NCBI GenBank assembly: GCA_900551365.1
Contig: URVZ01000033.1
Span: 1-17,992 of the forward strand
Reading direction: 5' to 3'
Length of the DNA: 17,992 bases
DNA from: an uncultured Collinsella sp.
GTDB lineage: Bacteria > Actinomycetota > Coriobacteriia > Coriobacteriales > Coriobacteriaceae
Shown: one piece after another, positions 8,152 to 14,468 of the stretch
Numbering within the stretch: position 1 is the first letter of the stretch
Layout of the letters: every line of letters starts with the position of its first letter
Made by a program: the position numbers and the translations under genes
Notes under the pieces: generated by a model
The model's input: the letters and a program-made list of their open reading frames with translations, nothing else
Database searches by the model: none
What the model was told of the DNA's origin: nothing

Positions 8152-8216
8152 AGTTGCGGTGAAATACGGTCTAAATTTGCCTAATTCCAGGCAAAAGTCC
8201 GTATTCCACCGCAACT
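8152..8216. repeat. Long nested stem-loop between convergent genes
   Basis: The outer arms AGTTGCGGTGAAATACGG (8152-8169) and CCGTATTCCACCGCAACT (8199-8216) pair at 17 of 18 positions. Inside them TTTGCCT (8176-8182) and AGGCAAA (8189-8195) form a second 7-bp stem. The whole 65-bp element fills the gap between the KdpE-like gene (+) and the methyltransferase gene (-). No strong T-tract is present on either side. It could be a bidirectional terminator or a member of a dispersed palindromic repeat family. Confidence 0.75.
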
Positions 8217-8220
8217 TTGT

Positions 8221-10779
8221 TTATTTGCCCTTGGGCTTGCTGGCGTAAAATTTTTTCTTTTTGGGCTTGCCGGCGGGGGAGGGCTTGCCGACAAAGTTGG
8301 GTTTGCCGTTGCCGGTCTGCGCGTGCGCGGGCGCCGTTGCGCGAGGCTTGCGCGCCTCGGGGTTGCGCAGCTCCTCGGTTCGCTCGGCAATCTCCTCGGC
8401 GCTAAAGCCGACCTCGGCCATGGCGTCCTCGATGGGCAGGCGGCGCACGATATAGCAGTGGTGCACCTTCTGGTTGCGCGCGAAGTCCTCGGGGATGGTC
8501 TGTGCCGTAATGTCCTCCAGCACCACGCCCGCGCGCGCGAGCTTGCGCGCCTCGGGGCGGAAGCCGCGCAGGTTGCAGCTAAAGATGGCGTGGCCGCCCT
8601 GTGCGAGCAGGCGCGATACGCCGGCCAAAAGCTCAACATGGTCGCGCTGGACATCCCAGGTGCGGCGGCCCATCTTGGACGAGTTCGAGAACGTGGGCGG
8701 GTCGACAAAGATCAGGTCCCAGCGGTTGCGCGTCTGGCGCTGGTCACGAATCCAGGCGAGCACGTCGTCGCGCACAAAGTGATGCTGCGGCCCCACAAAG
8801 CCGTTCTGGCGCATGTTGCGCTCGGCCCAGTCCAGGTAGGTGTTGGAAAGGTCGACCGTCACGGTCTCCTCGACGCCGCCATCGGCCGCGTAGCAGGTGG
8901 CAGTGCCAGTGTAGGCAAACAGGTTGAGGAAGCGGCGCGCCTGCTTGGCGTGCTCGCGCACCAGGTTGCGGGTGACGCGGTGGTCCAGGAAGATGCCCAC
9001 ATCCAGATAGTCGTCAAAGTTGACGGCAAAGGTAAGGCCGCCCTCTTCGATGAGTGGCAGACGACGGCGTGCGATATTGGCGCGCTCGCCCGAGCCGCCC
9101 TTGCCGGCGCCCTGCTTGCCGTACTGCGAGCCGCCGCGCGAACGCATGCGGGCCTTGGCGTGCACATGCTCGGCCGGAACATCAAGGATGCGCGGCGCGA
9201 TGGCCAGAATGTCGAGCATGCGGGCCTGGGCTAGCGCGGGGTCGATGGTCTTGGGCGCGGCGTATTCGGCGATGACGAGCCAGCGGCCCGGCGTCTGCGG
9301 GCAGCCCTCGTACAGGTCGATGGCGGCGGAGTAGTCGGGCAGGTCGGCATCGTAGACGCGGTAGCAGCTCACGCCCTCGCGCTTGGCCCACTTGCGGCGC
9401 AGACGGGCATTCTTGCGCAGGCGGTTGGCGAACTGCTCGGACTCGGGGATGAGCACGGGCAGCGGCTTGCCGTCGCCCAGGTCGAGCATGGCGGCAGGCT
9501 CGGGCATGGGGGTGCCGGCGGCTTCGTCTTGAGCGTCTACGGTCTGCTCCTCGATATCTGCGCTGGTCGCAGCTTCAAATGCCGCGGCGGCGTGGTCGAG
9601 CGAGGGCCAAACCTCAATAGTTGCCTCTTCATTATTGGGCATGACGGCAATGGAGCGCGCGGGCTCGGCATGGAGTGCGCGGGCCATAAGGCCATCGCGG
9701 GTGAGCGCGGCGACCGGTGCGGCGATAAGCTCGGGCGCGCGGCGCAGCTCGCCGACCAGCGTCATGGCGTCGTGCATGAGCGAAAGCGGGGTCTCGGTGG
9801 TGTCTGCGACCACGGCGGCACCGGCGACGGCGCCCGCATGGTCCAGCACGGTGGCGGGCTTGGCGGCGCAAAAGTCGACAAAACGCTTGTAGCCAGCGCT
9901 CTTGACCATGCGCTCGGCGGTCTTGCGAGCGGCGGGGTCGATGTCTGCGGCCACGATGCGCGCCTGGCGTTCGCGCGCTGCCGCCTCGCGCTCGCGCGCC
10001 TCGGCAAGCAGCTGCTCCCACAGAGCGGCGTTGTGCAGCTGCCAGCCCTCAAAGCCCCAGCGCTCGCGTGCGGCGCCCGGGGCGCGGTTGGTCAGAATGT
10101 TCACGGCCTCCAGCAGCAGACCGCCGCCGGCGCATGAGGCATCGATCAGCGTGGGAAGGGCTTCATTCTCGTAATCGTCAGCCGTTAACTCGCGCTCGCA
10201 CAGTGCGGTCCAGCCGACCTGCGCCAGCACCAGGGCGGCGTAGTCGGGGCGCAGCACGTGCGTACCCTCGCCGGCGCGGGTCGCTGCGGGCGGCAGACGC
10301 TTGAACAGCGGATCGCCCGAAAGGTCCAGGCTGATGCTCGCGCGGCGCTGACGCAGCGAAAGCAGCAGGTGAACATCGGGATCGGTGGCGTTGACATCGG
10401 CGCGACGGCCCGTGGTTTCGGCCAAGCGGTCGCACAATGCGTCCTTGGCGCGCAGGGCCGAGAAGCGCGTGTTGCGCAGCTGCTCGGTCACGCCGCGGGC
10501 GGTGATGGCGATGGTGGCGCCGGGGCGGACGATGTTCTCCCAGGCGATGTCGTAAACGCTATCGTACAGCTCGTCGGCGTCCTGCGCCTCAAAGCGCCCG
10601 AGCACCGCAAACACGCGGCTCGCCAGACGCGACCACAGACAGGCGCGGTAGCCTTCTTCGAGCTCGCCCTCAAACGTGGCGCGGCCCTTCAGCCGGCGAA
10701 CATGCGAAAGCCCGAGGCGTTTAAGCTCATCGGCGAGTGCGGACTCAAAGCCCTCGGGGCAGCTTGCGTAAAATTCCAT
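8221..10779 (-). CDS. rlmKL: Fused 23S rRNA methyltransferase RlmKL-like; N-terminal (RlmL-type) domain probably degenerate
   Basis: 852 residues from ATG 10779, with AGAGAGGT six bases upstream. It starts with MEFYASCPEGFESALADEL, typical of RlmL/THUMP methyltransferases. A THUMP domain (~45-155) and a first Rossmann domain (~165-400) follow, then a low-complexity linker (~400-460) and a C-terminal RlmK-type domain. That domain has the SAM-binding loop NLFAYTGTATCYAA (~615-630) and the catalytic-region motif FVDPPTFSNSSK (~694). The tail is Lys-rich (PKKKKFYASKPKGK). E. coli RlmKL (702 residues) makes m2G2445 and m7G2069 in 23S rRNA. Here the first domain has DASCAGGG where DPxCGSG is expected and VVADTTE (~323-329) where the NPPYG motif is expected. 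The m2G activity is therefore doubtful, while the RlmK half looks intact. The protein is ~150 residues longer than the E. coli one. Confidence 0.88.
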   Translation of the reverse strand: MEFYASCPEGFESALADELKRLGLSHVRRLKGRATFEGELEEGYRACLWSRLASRVFAVLGRFEAQDADELYDSVYDIAWENIVRPGATIAITARGVTEQLRNTRFSALRAKDALCDRLAETTGRRADVNATDPDVHLLLSLRQRRASISLDLSGDPLFKRLPPAATRAGEGTHVLRPDYAALVLAQVGWTALCERELTADDYENEALPTLIDASCAGGGLLLEAVNILTNRAPGAARERWGFEGWQLHNAALWEQLLAEAREREAAARERQARIVAADIDPAARKTAERMVKSAGYKRFVDFCAAKPATVLDHAGAVAGAAVVADTTETPLSLMHDAMTLVGELRRAPELIAAPVAALTRDGLMARALHAEPARSIAVMPNNEEATIEVWPSLDHAAAAFEAATSADIEEQTVDAQDEAAGTPMPEPAAMLDLGDGKPLPVLIPESEQFANRLRKNARLRRKWAKREGVSCYRVYDADLPDYSAAIDLYEGCPQTPGRWLVIAEYAAPKTIDPALAQARMLDILAIAPRILDVPAEHVHAKARMRSRGGSQYGKQGAGKGGSGERANIARRRLPLIEEGGLTFAVNFDDYLDVGIFLDHRVTRNLVREHAKQARRFLNLFAYTGTATCYAADGGVEETVTVDLSNTYLDWAERNMRQNGFVGPQHHFVRDDVLAWIRDQRQTRNRWDLIFVDPPTFSNSSKMGRRTWDVQRDHVELLAGVSRLLAQGGHAIFSCNLRGFRPEARKLARAGVVLEDITAQTIPEDFARNQKVHHCYIVRRLPIEDAMAEVGFSAEEIAERTEELRNPEARKPRATAPAHAQTGNGKPNFVGKPSPAGKPKKKKFYASKPKGK

Positions 10780-10854
10780 GGGTGACCTCTCTGGTTGCGT
10801 CGCTCCATTATATGATGGATGCTTCGTTTGCCCTTATCCTCGAAAGGAACTCAT

Positions 10855-11682
10855 ATGATTGATGCGTGTCCCAAACCCGCTGTGCTCTTTTTTGACGTGG
10901 ACGGCACGCTGACGTCGTTCGATCCCGACGATATGACCGATAAGGACTTTTCGGCGGTTCGCCCCTCGCAGGCGGTGATCGAGGCGTTTCATCGCCTGCG
11001 CAATGCGGGTCACCAGGCATTTATCTGCACGGGTCGTCCCTTGTGGCTGATTGCCGATGGTCTGCGTGCTTTGGAGCCTGCGGGTGTCGTTGCCATGGCG
11101 GGAGCGACACTCGAGGTCGAGGGCCGCGTGGTACACGAGGACTGCTTTGACGAGGACATTGTCGAGGAGCTTGCACGCCGTATGGCCGCGGCAGGGATTG
11201 AGGCCTTTTTCGAGACCAACGTGGCTACTTTTGCCCTGGAACCCGCGGGCGTTGAGCAGTCGTCTCTGATCGGCACTTCTGTGGTGCACAGCACCGAGGA
11301 AATGCGCGTCGACGATAGTCTGCACGTGGGCAAGGTATGCCTCAATGTGCCCAGTTTGGCTCGCGTAGCCAACGATGACGGCTTTATCGATCGCGAGTTT
11401 GAGCTGTGCAACACCGGTGGTCAGAATCGCGAGCTGAGCCCCAAGGGCATTGACAAGGGTGTGGGCGTGGCGCGAGCGCTGGCGTATCTGGGCCGCGAGG
11501 GAAATGCGCGCACCTTTGGCTTTGGCGACTCGGGCAACGACCTGGGCATGCTCGCCGCCGTCGAGACGGCCGTAGCTATGGGCAACGCCATGCCCGAGGT
11601 CAAGGCGGTCGCCGACTACGTGACCGATGACGTCGCACACGACGGTACCGTCACGGCTATGCGCCACTTTGGCTTGATTTAA
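10855..11682 (+). CDS. HAD-superfamily hydrolase, Cof/SPP type phosphatase
   Basis: 275 residues from ATG 10855, with AAAGGAA at 10843-10849; the in-frame upstream start at 10819 has no such site. Motif I is FFDVDGTLTSF with the nucleophile Asp14 and Asp16. Motif II is ICTGR with Thr59. A C2-type cap lies between ~85 and ~190. The motif III Lys lies in the region SPKGIDKGVGV. Motif IV is GFGDSGNDLGML with Asp225 and Asp229. Cof-type HADs dephosphorylate sugar phosphates or cofactors such as FMN or pyridoxal phosphate. The sequence does not say which is used here. It is divergent from the RlmKL gene (75-bp gap) and ends at a perfect stem-loop shared with the convergent DeoR gene. Confidence 0.92.
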   Translation: MIDACPKPAVLFFDVDGTLTSFDPDDMTDKDFSAVRPSQAVIEAFHRLRNAGHQAFICTGRPLWLIADGLRALEPAGVVAMAGATLEVEGRVVHEDCFDEDIVEELARRMAAAGIEAFFETNVATFALEPAGVEQSSLIGTSVVHSTEEMRVDDSLHVGKVCLNVPSLARVANDDGFIDREFELCNTGGQNRELSPKGIDKGVGVARALAYLGREGNARTFGFGDSGNDLGMLAAVETAVAMGNAMPEVKAVADYVTDDVAHDGTVTAMRHFGLI

Positions 11683-11683
11683 T

Positions 11684-11724
11684 ACATGGCCGGGTCGCCT
11701 GCATTGGGGGCGACCCGGCCATGT
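11684..11724. terminator. Bidirectional stem-loop terminator
   Basis: The arms ACATGGCCGGGTCGCC (11684-11699) and GGCGACCCGGCCATGT (11709-11724) pair perfectly over 16 bp with a 9-nt loop. It lies between the stops of the convergent HAD and DeoR-type genes, 1 and 3 nt from them. Flanking T-richness is modest on both strands (CTATTTTG on plus, ATTAAATC on minus). Placement and stem strength suggest it ends both transcripts. Confidence 0.75.
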
Positions 11725-11727
11725 GAG

Positions 11728-12519
11728 CTATTTTGCAATATAGAGTTTGGGATGACTGTGGCTGCTCTCGATTGCCGCTGTCATGATACCTTCGCTGTCC
11801 CCATCGATGATGATGCCGTCGAGGTCATCGATCTGTGCGGACTGATAAAAGCTCGTCTTATTGAACTTACCCTGGTCGACCATCATGTAGCTCAGGTTCG
11901 AGTTGGTTAGATACATGCGCTTGATCATGGCAGAGAAGTCGTGCTCAACGGTAAAGCCGTGGTCGGGATGGAATCCGTCGGCGCTGACAAATGCCTTGTC
12001 GGCATGAAGCTTGCTCATGCAGTCGAACGTCAGCGCGCCCGCGAGATAAAGGTGGCCCTTTCGCACGGAACCACCTAACAGCACTACCGAAGCGTTGGGC
12101 AGATTGAAGCTGGCATAGTTTGCGATGGCAAGATCGCCGGTGATGATGGTGATGTCGCGCTTGTCTATGAGGGCTTTAGTGAAGTAAAAGCCCGTGGTGC
12201 CGATGTCGATCACCAAAACGTCACCATCGTCAACAAGAGTTGCTGCGGTCGCGGCGATAGCCTCCTTGGCTTCGACTTGGACATTGATGCGCTCTTCGGG
12301 ATACGAGATTGCAGTGGAACGTGAAAGCGATACTGCTCCGCCGCGCACACGACGCAATTTGCCTTCCGATTCCAGTGAGACGAGGTCGTGTCGTGCGGTG
12401 ACTTCCGAAACCGAAAAGCGACGGACGATGTCGGATACCGAGATATTCGGCTTTTCCGCCAGCCAGTTCATGATAAATCGCTGACGCTCGGCGGGTGAAA
12501 GGTCTGAAGTAGATGCCAT
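11728..12519 (-). CDS. DeoR-family transcriptional regulator of the adjacent sugar operon
   Basis: 263 residues from ATG 12519. AAGGAG seven bases upstream fixes this start; the frame stays open another 26 codons upstream but without a ribosome binding site. The N-terminal winged helix (~9-65) has the family pattern VSDIVRRFSVSEVTARHDL...RVRGGA. The C-terminal sensor domain carries DIGTTG (105-110), TGDLAIAN and LLGGSVRKG, the sugar-phosphate-binding loops of DeoR proteins. Such proteins usually repress catabolic operons until a phosphorylated intermediate binds. It is divergent from the transaldolase-PTS operon, which makes that operon and itself the likely targets. Candidate TTTCG/CGAAA operator copies lie in the shared intergenic region. 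The inducer is unknown, presumably the sugar phosphate made by the PTS. Confidence 0.9.
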   Translation of the reverse strand: MASTSDLSPAERQRFIMNWLAEKPNISVSDIVRRFSVSEVTARHDLVSLESEGKLRRVRGGAVSLSRSTAISYPEERINVQVEAKEAIAATAATLVDDGDVLVIDIGTTGFYFTKALIDKRDITIITGDLAIANYASFNLPNASVVLLGGSVRKGHLYLAGALTFDCMSKLHADKAFVSADGFHPDHGFTVEHDFSAMIKRMYLTNSNLSYMMVDQGKFNKTSFYQSAQIDDLDGIIIDGDSEGIMTAAIESSHSHPKLYIAK

Positions 12520-12535
12520 GTGTCGCTCCTTATGA

Positions 12536-12562
12536 ACGAAAGGCGAAAGAAATGCCTTTCGT
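12536..12562. promoter_or_regulatory. Inverted repeat in the deoR leader, candidate operator
   Basis: ACGAAAGGC (12536-12544) and GCCTTTCGT (12554-12562) form a perfect 9-bp inverted repeat with a 9-nt spacer. It lies between the deoR ribosome binding site and its candidate -10. The right arm overlaps a second palindrome, TTTCG-TAAT-CGAAA (12557-12570). DeoR-family operators often have such TTTCG/CGAAA halves, so autoregulation is a reasonable inference. Confidence 0.55.
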
Positions 12563-12568
12563 AATCGA

Positions 12569-12597
12569 AATATAACGTATCGATATGAAAAGAACAA
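12569..12597 (-). promoter_or_regulatory. Candidate promoter of the DeoR-type gene
   Basis: Read on the minus strand, TTGTTC (12597-12592) and TATATT (12574-12569) are separated by 17 bp. The -10 matches the consensus at five of six positions; the -35 only at TTG. The TTTCG-N4-CGAAA palindrome at 12557-12570 touches the -10. Confidence 0.45.
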
Positions 12598-12773
12598 GGC
12601 AAAATCGAGTGAACGAGATGAATGACACGCTTTGCTTTTATTTGTGTTAGTAGTTGGCCTGACATGCAGAATGCCTGTAATAGCCAGTAAAGAGTCTTGC
12701 CTGGAAGGTGTTCACAAAAAGTGAGGTACGCTCACGCCCGATAATCGACCGTTCGCGGAAAGTTGGCAATTGA

Positions 12774-12804
12774 GCTTTCGATATCTTTTGAAATAGTTTA
12801 TAAA
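12774..12804 (+). promoter_or_regulatory. Candidate promoter and operator of the transaldolase-PTS operon
   Basis: TATAAA at 12799-12804 lies 17 bp after TTTCGA at 12776-12781, giving a good -10 and a weak -35. The -35 sits inside GCTTTCGATA (12774-12783). The identical ten bases recur at 12839-12848 in the leader. These direct repeats resemble DeoR-type half-sites, so repressor binding over the -35 and in the leader is plausible. Confidence 0.45.
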
Positions 12805-12878
12805 AGAAAACCGAAAAGCTTTTGAAACAAAGAAAAAGGCTTTCGATAGCAATAGTGCTAGATGAGAAAGGACCGAAC

Positions 12879-13589
12879 ATGGCAATCAAGGTGTTTGCCG
12901 ACGGCGCTAACCTCGAGGGTATGCTTGACATGCACGACAACGGCAACGTTCAGGGCTTCACGACCAATCCTTCCCTTATGAAGGCCGGCGGCGTGACCGA
13001 CTACCGCGCTTTTGCCAAGACGGTTCTTGAGCACATCACCGATGTGTCAGTCTCGTTCGAGGTGTTTGCCGACGACGAGGCGGGTATGGAGGCCGAGGCT
13101 CGCGAGATCGCAACCTGGGCGGACAACGTCTACGTTAAGATCCCGGCGCTCAACACCAAGGGCGAGTCCACCGCAGCGTTGGTCAAGCGCCTTTCTGCCG
13201 ATAGTATCAAGGTGAATGTCACCACCATCTTCACGCCCGAGCAGGTCGACGAGTTCGTCGATGCCGTCTCTGCCGAGACCCCCTCTATTCTGTCCATCTT
13301 CGCCGGCCGTATCGCCGATACCGGCGTCGATCCGCTGCCCCTCATGGCAGAGTCCGTAAAGAAGGCTGCCGTCAAGCCCGCCGCCGAGGTTCTCTGGGCA
13401 TCCACGCGTGAGGTACTCAACATCTTCCAGGCAGAGTCTGTTGGCTGCCAGATCATCACGGTCCCCAATGCCCTTCTCGCCAAGCGCAAGAATTTCGGGA
13501 AAGATTTGCTCGAGTACTCGCTTGATACGGTCAAGGGCTTTGCCCGCGACATTCAGGCGCTTGGTTTTCATATCCTGCCCGAGGAGTAG
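12879..13589 (+). CDS. Transaldolase / fructose-6-phosphate aldolase-like enzyme, copy 1
   Basis: 236 residues from ATG 12879, with AAAGGA at 12867-12872; the frame is open upstream but has no better start. It is a small single-domain TIM-barrel protein of the TalC/FSA size class. The family block QGFTTNPSLM (~25-34) and the Schiff-base lysine Lys87 in VYVKIP are clear. IKVNVTTIFTPEQV, FAGRIADTGVDP and LWASTREVLNI complete the barrel. Members move a dihydroxyacetone unit between sugar phosphates or cleave/form fructose-6-phosphate; which reaction applies here cannot be told from sequence. It is the first gene of the operon: the IIA gene starts 9 bp after its stop. A second copy lies at 16187-16891 with about 81% identity, by my manual count of 45 differences over 234 residues. 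Confidence 0.92.
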   Translation: MAIKVFADGANLEGMLDMHDNGNVQGFTTNPSLMKAGGVTDYRAFAKTVLEHITDVSVSFEVFADDEAGMEAEAREIATWADNVYVKIPALNTKGESTAALVKRLSADSIKVNVTTIFTPEQVDEFVDAVSAETPSILSIFAGRIADTGVDPLPLMAESVKKAAVKPAAEVLWASTREVLNIFQAESVGCQIITVPNALLAKRKNFGKDLLEYSLDTVKGFARDIQALGFHILPEE

Positions 13590-13598
13590 GGAGCTGTC

Positions 13599-14045
13599 AT
13601 GCTGACCGATCTTCTTAAACCCGAGCTTGTTGCCTGCCATGTCCAGGCCTCCGATTGGGAGGAAGCGATTAGGGCATGTGGCAAGCTGCTCGTTGACGCG
13701 GGCAAATGCGACCAGAGCTATGTCGACGCCATGATTTCATCGGTTCACAAATTTGGCCCCTATATGGTTCTGGAAGAGGGTATCGCCATGCCCCACGCCC
13801 AGGCCGATGGCAATGTGAGCGAAGCGGGAATCTGCATCGTCACGCTTGATCCTGCGGTTGCATTTGGACACGAGGATTTCGATCCGGTTCACGTACTCGT
13901 GGGCATTTGCGCGCCCGACCCCAAGGCTCATCTTGGTTGCTTGGCGGAGCTTTCGCAGATGTTCGAGGACGAGGACTGCGTTGCCAAGCTCAGCGCGTGC
14001 GGTACGCCCGAGCAGGTTTTGGAGACCATGCGTTCATTCTTTTAG
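13599..14045 (+). CDS. PTS EIIA component (fructose/mannitol/ascorbate-type IIA)
   Basis: 148 residues from ATG 13599; AGGGAG overlapping the previous stop codon is the ribosome binding site. The phosphorylation-site motif EEGIAMPHAQ with His66 is characteristic of the IIA-2 domain. The overall length and the DPVHVLVGICAPDPKAHL block fit stand-alone ascorbate-type (UlaC/SgaA) IIA proteins. It would accept phosphate from HPr and pass it to the IIB protein encoded next. It lies in a four-gene operon: transaldolase (9-bp gap), IIA, IIB, IIC. The 76-bp gap to IIB contains two small hairpins. Sequence and partners point to the ascorbate class of PTS, but substrate is not determined by class. Confidence 0.92.
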   Translation: MLTDLLKPELVACHVQASDWEEAIRACGKLLVDAGKCDQSYVDAMISSVHKFGPYMVLEEGIAMPHAQADGNVSEAGICIVTLDPAVAFGHEDFDPVHVLVGICAPDPKAHLGCLAELSQMFEDEDCVAKLSACGTPEQVLETMRSFF

Positions 14046-14058
14046 GCCTTAATGGCAC

Positions 14059-14098
14059 GGCGATGCGTCGCCGCTTTTGGATAGACGGAAAATCCGTC
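14059..14098 (+). other. Two small intercistronic hairpins between IIA and IIB
   Basis: GGCGA-tgcg-TCGCC (14059-14072), followed by GCTTTT, and GACGGA-aaa-TCCGTC (14084-14098) lie in the 76-bp gap. They are too short for strong termination. They may adjust relative expression of IIA and IIB by mRNA processing or partial termination. Confidence 0.4.
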
Positions 14099-14121
14099 AC
14101 GTGTAGGAGAGGAAGGTTGCC

Positions 14122-14397
14122 ATGCATATCATCACTGTATGCGGAAACGGCATCGGGTCCAGCCTGATGCTCGCTGGCAAAGTCGAGGAGCTTTGTGAGG
14201 AGGAGGGCATCAAGGCCGACGTTGAGTCTATGGACCTGAACGGTGCTTCTTCCGCAAATCCGGATCTGTTCATTACCGTTAAGGAGCTCGCTCCCGAGCT
14301 TCACGGTAACGTCGTGATCGTTCGCAGCTACGTGAACAAGAAGAAGATCCGCGAAGACGCCCTCGAGGCAATCAAGGCGGCCGCCGCTAACGCCTAA
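14122..14397 (+). CDS. PTS EIIB component, ascorbate (UlaB/SgaB) type
   Basis: 91 residues from ATG 14122, preceded by GGAGAGGAAGG. The N-terminal motif ITVCGNGIGSSLML contains the phosphorylated Cys7 and the P-loop of the lactose/ascorbate-type IIB fold; the GNGIGSSLML form is typical of UlaB/SgaB proteins. The remainder (DVESMDLNGASSANPDLFIT...NVVIVRSYVNKKKIREDAL) fits the four-stranded sheet with helices and normal length. It takes phosphate from His66 of the IIA protein and gives it to the sugar bound by the IIC protein. The IIC gene starts 71 bp after it, with a hairpin between. Confidence 0.93.
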   Translation: MHIITVCGNGIGSSLMLAGKVEELCEEEGIKADVESMDLNGASSANPDLFITVKELAPELHGNVVIVRSYVNKKKIREDALEAIKAAAANA

Positions 14398-14411
14398 AGC
14401 GGCACAAAAAG

Positions 14412-14443
14412 GGGCGGTTCCCTGTGGAAGAGGGAAACGCGCC
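14412..14443 (+). other. Intercistronic hairpin between IIB and IIC
   Basis: GGGCG (from 14412) and TTCCCT pair with AGGGAA and CGCCC (ending about 14443), leaving a small internal mismatch and a 7-nt loop. No T-tract follows; instead AAAAAGAAAGGAAG, the IIC ribosome binding region, comes next. It could protect upstream mRNA or separate IIC expression from IIB. Confidence 0.4.
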
Positions 14444-14468
14444 CACGTTAAAAAGAAAGGAAGCCCAG

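Larger units (their letters stand above)
12520..12878. other. Divergent control region between deoR-type gene and transaldolase-PTS operon
   Basis: A 359-bp region without a gene. It is AT-rich compared with the rest of the window. It holds the two outward promoters and the TTTCG/CGAAA-type repeats listed separately. It also has GTGAG-N5-CTCAC (12721-12735), a palindrome AAAAGCTTTT (12814-12823) and a direct repeat CTTTTGAAA (12785-12793, 12819-12827). Nothing protein-coding is supported. Confidence 0.6.

Noticed and set aside
10780..10854. Promoter for the HAD phosphatase at TATGAT (10811-10816).
   Set aside because: The hexamer is a fair -10, but no acceptable -35 is found at 16-18 bp, so it was not listed as a feature.
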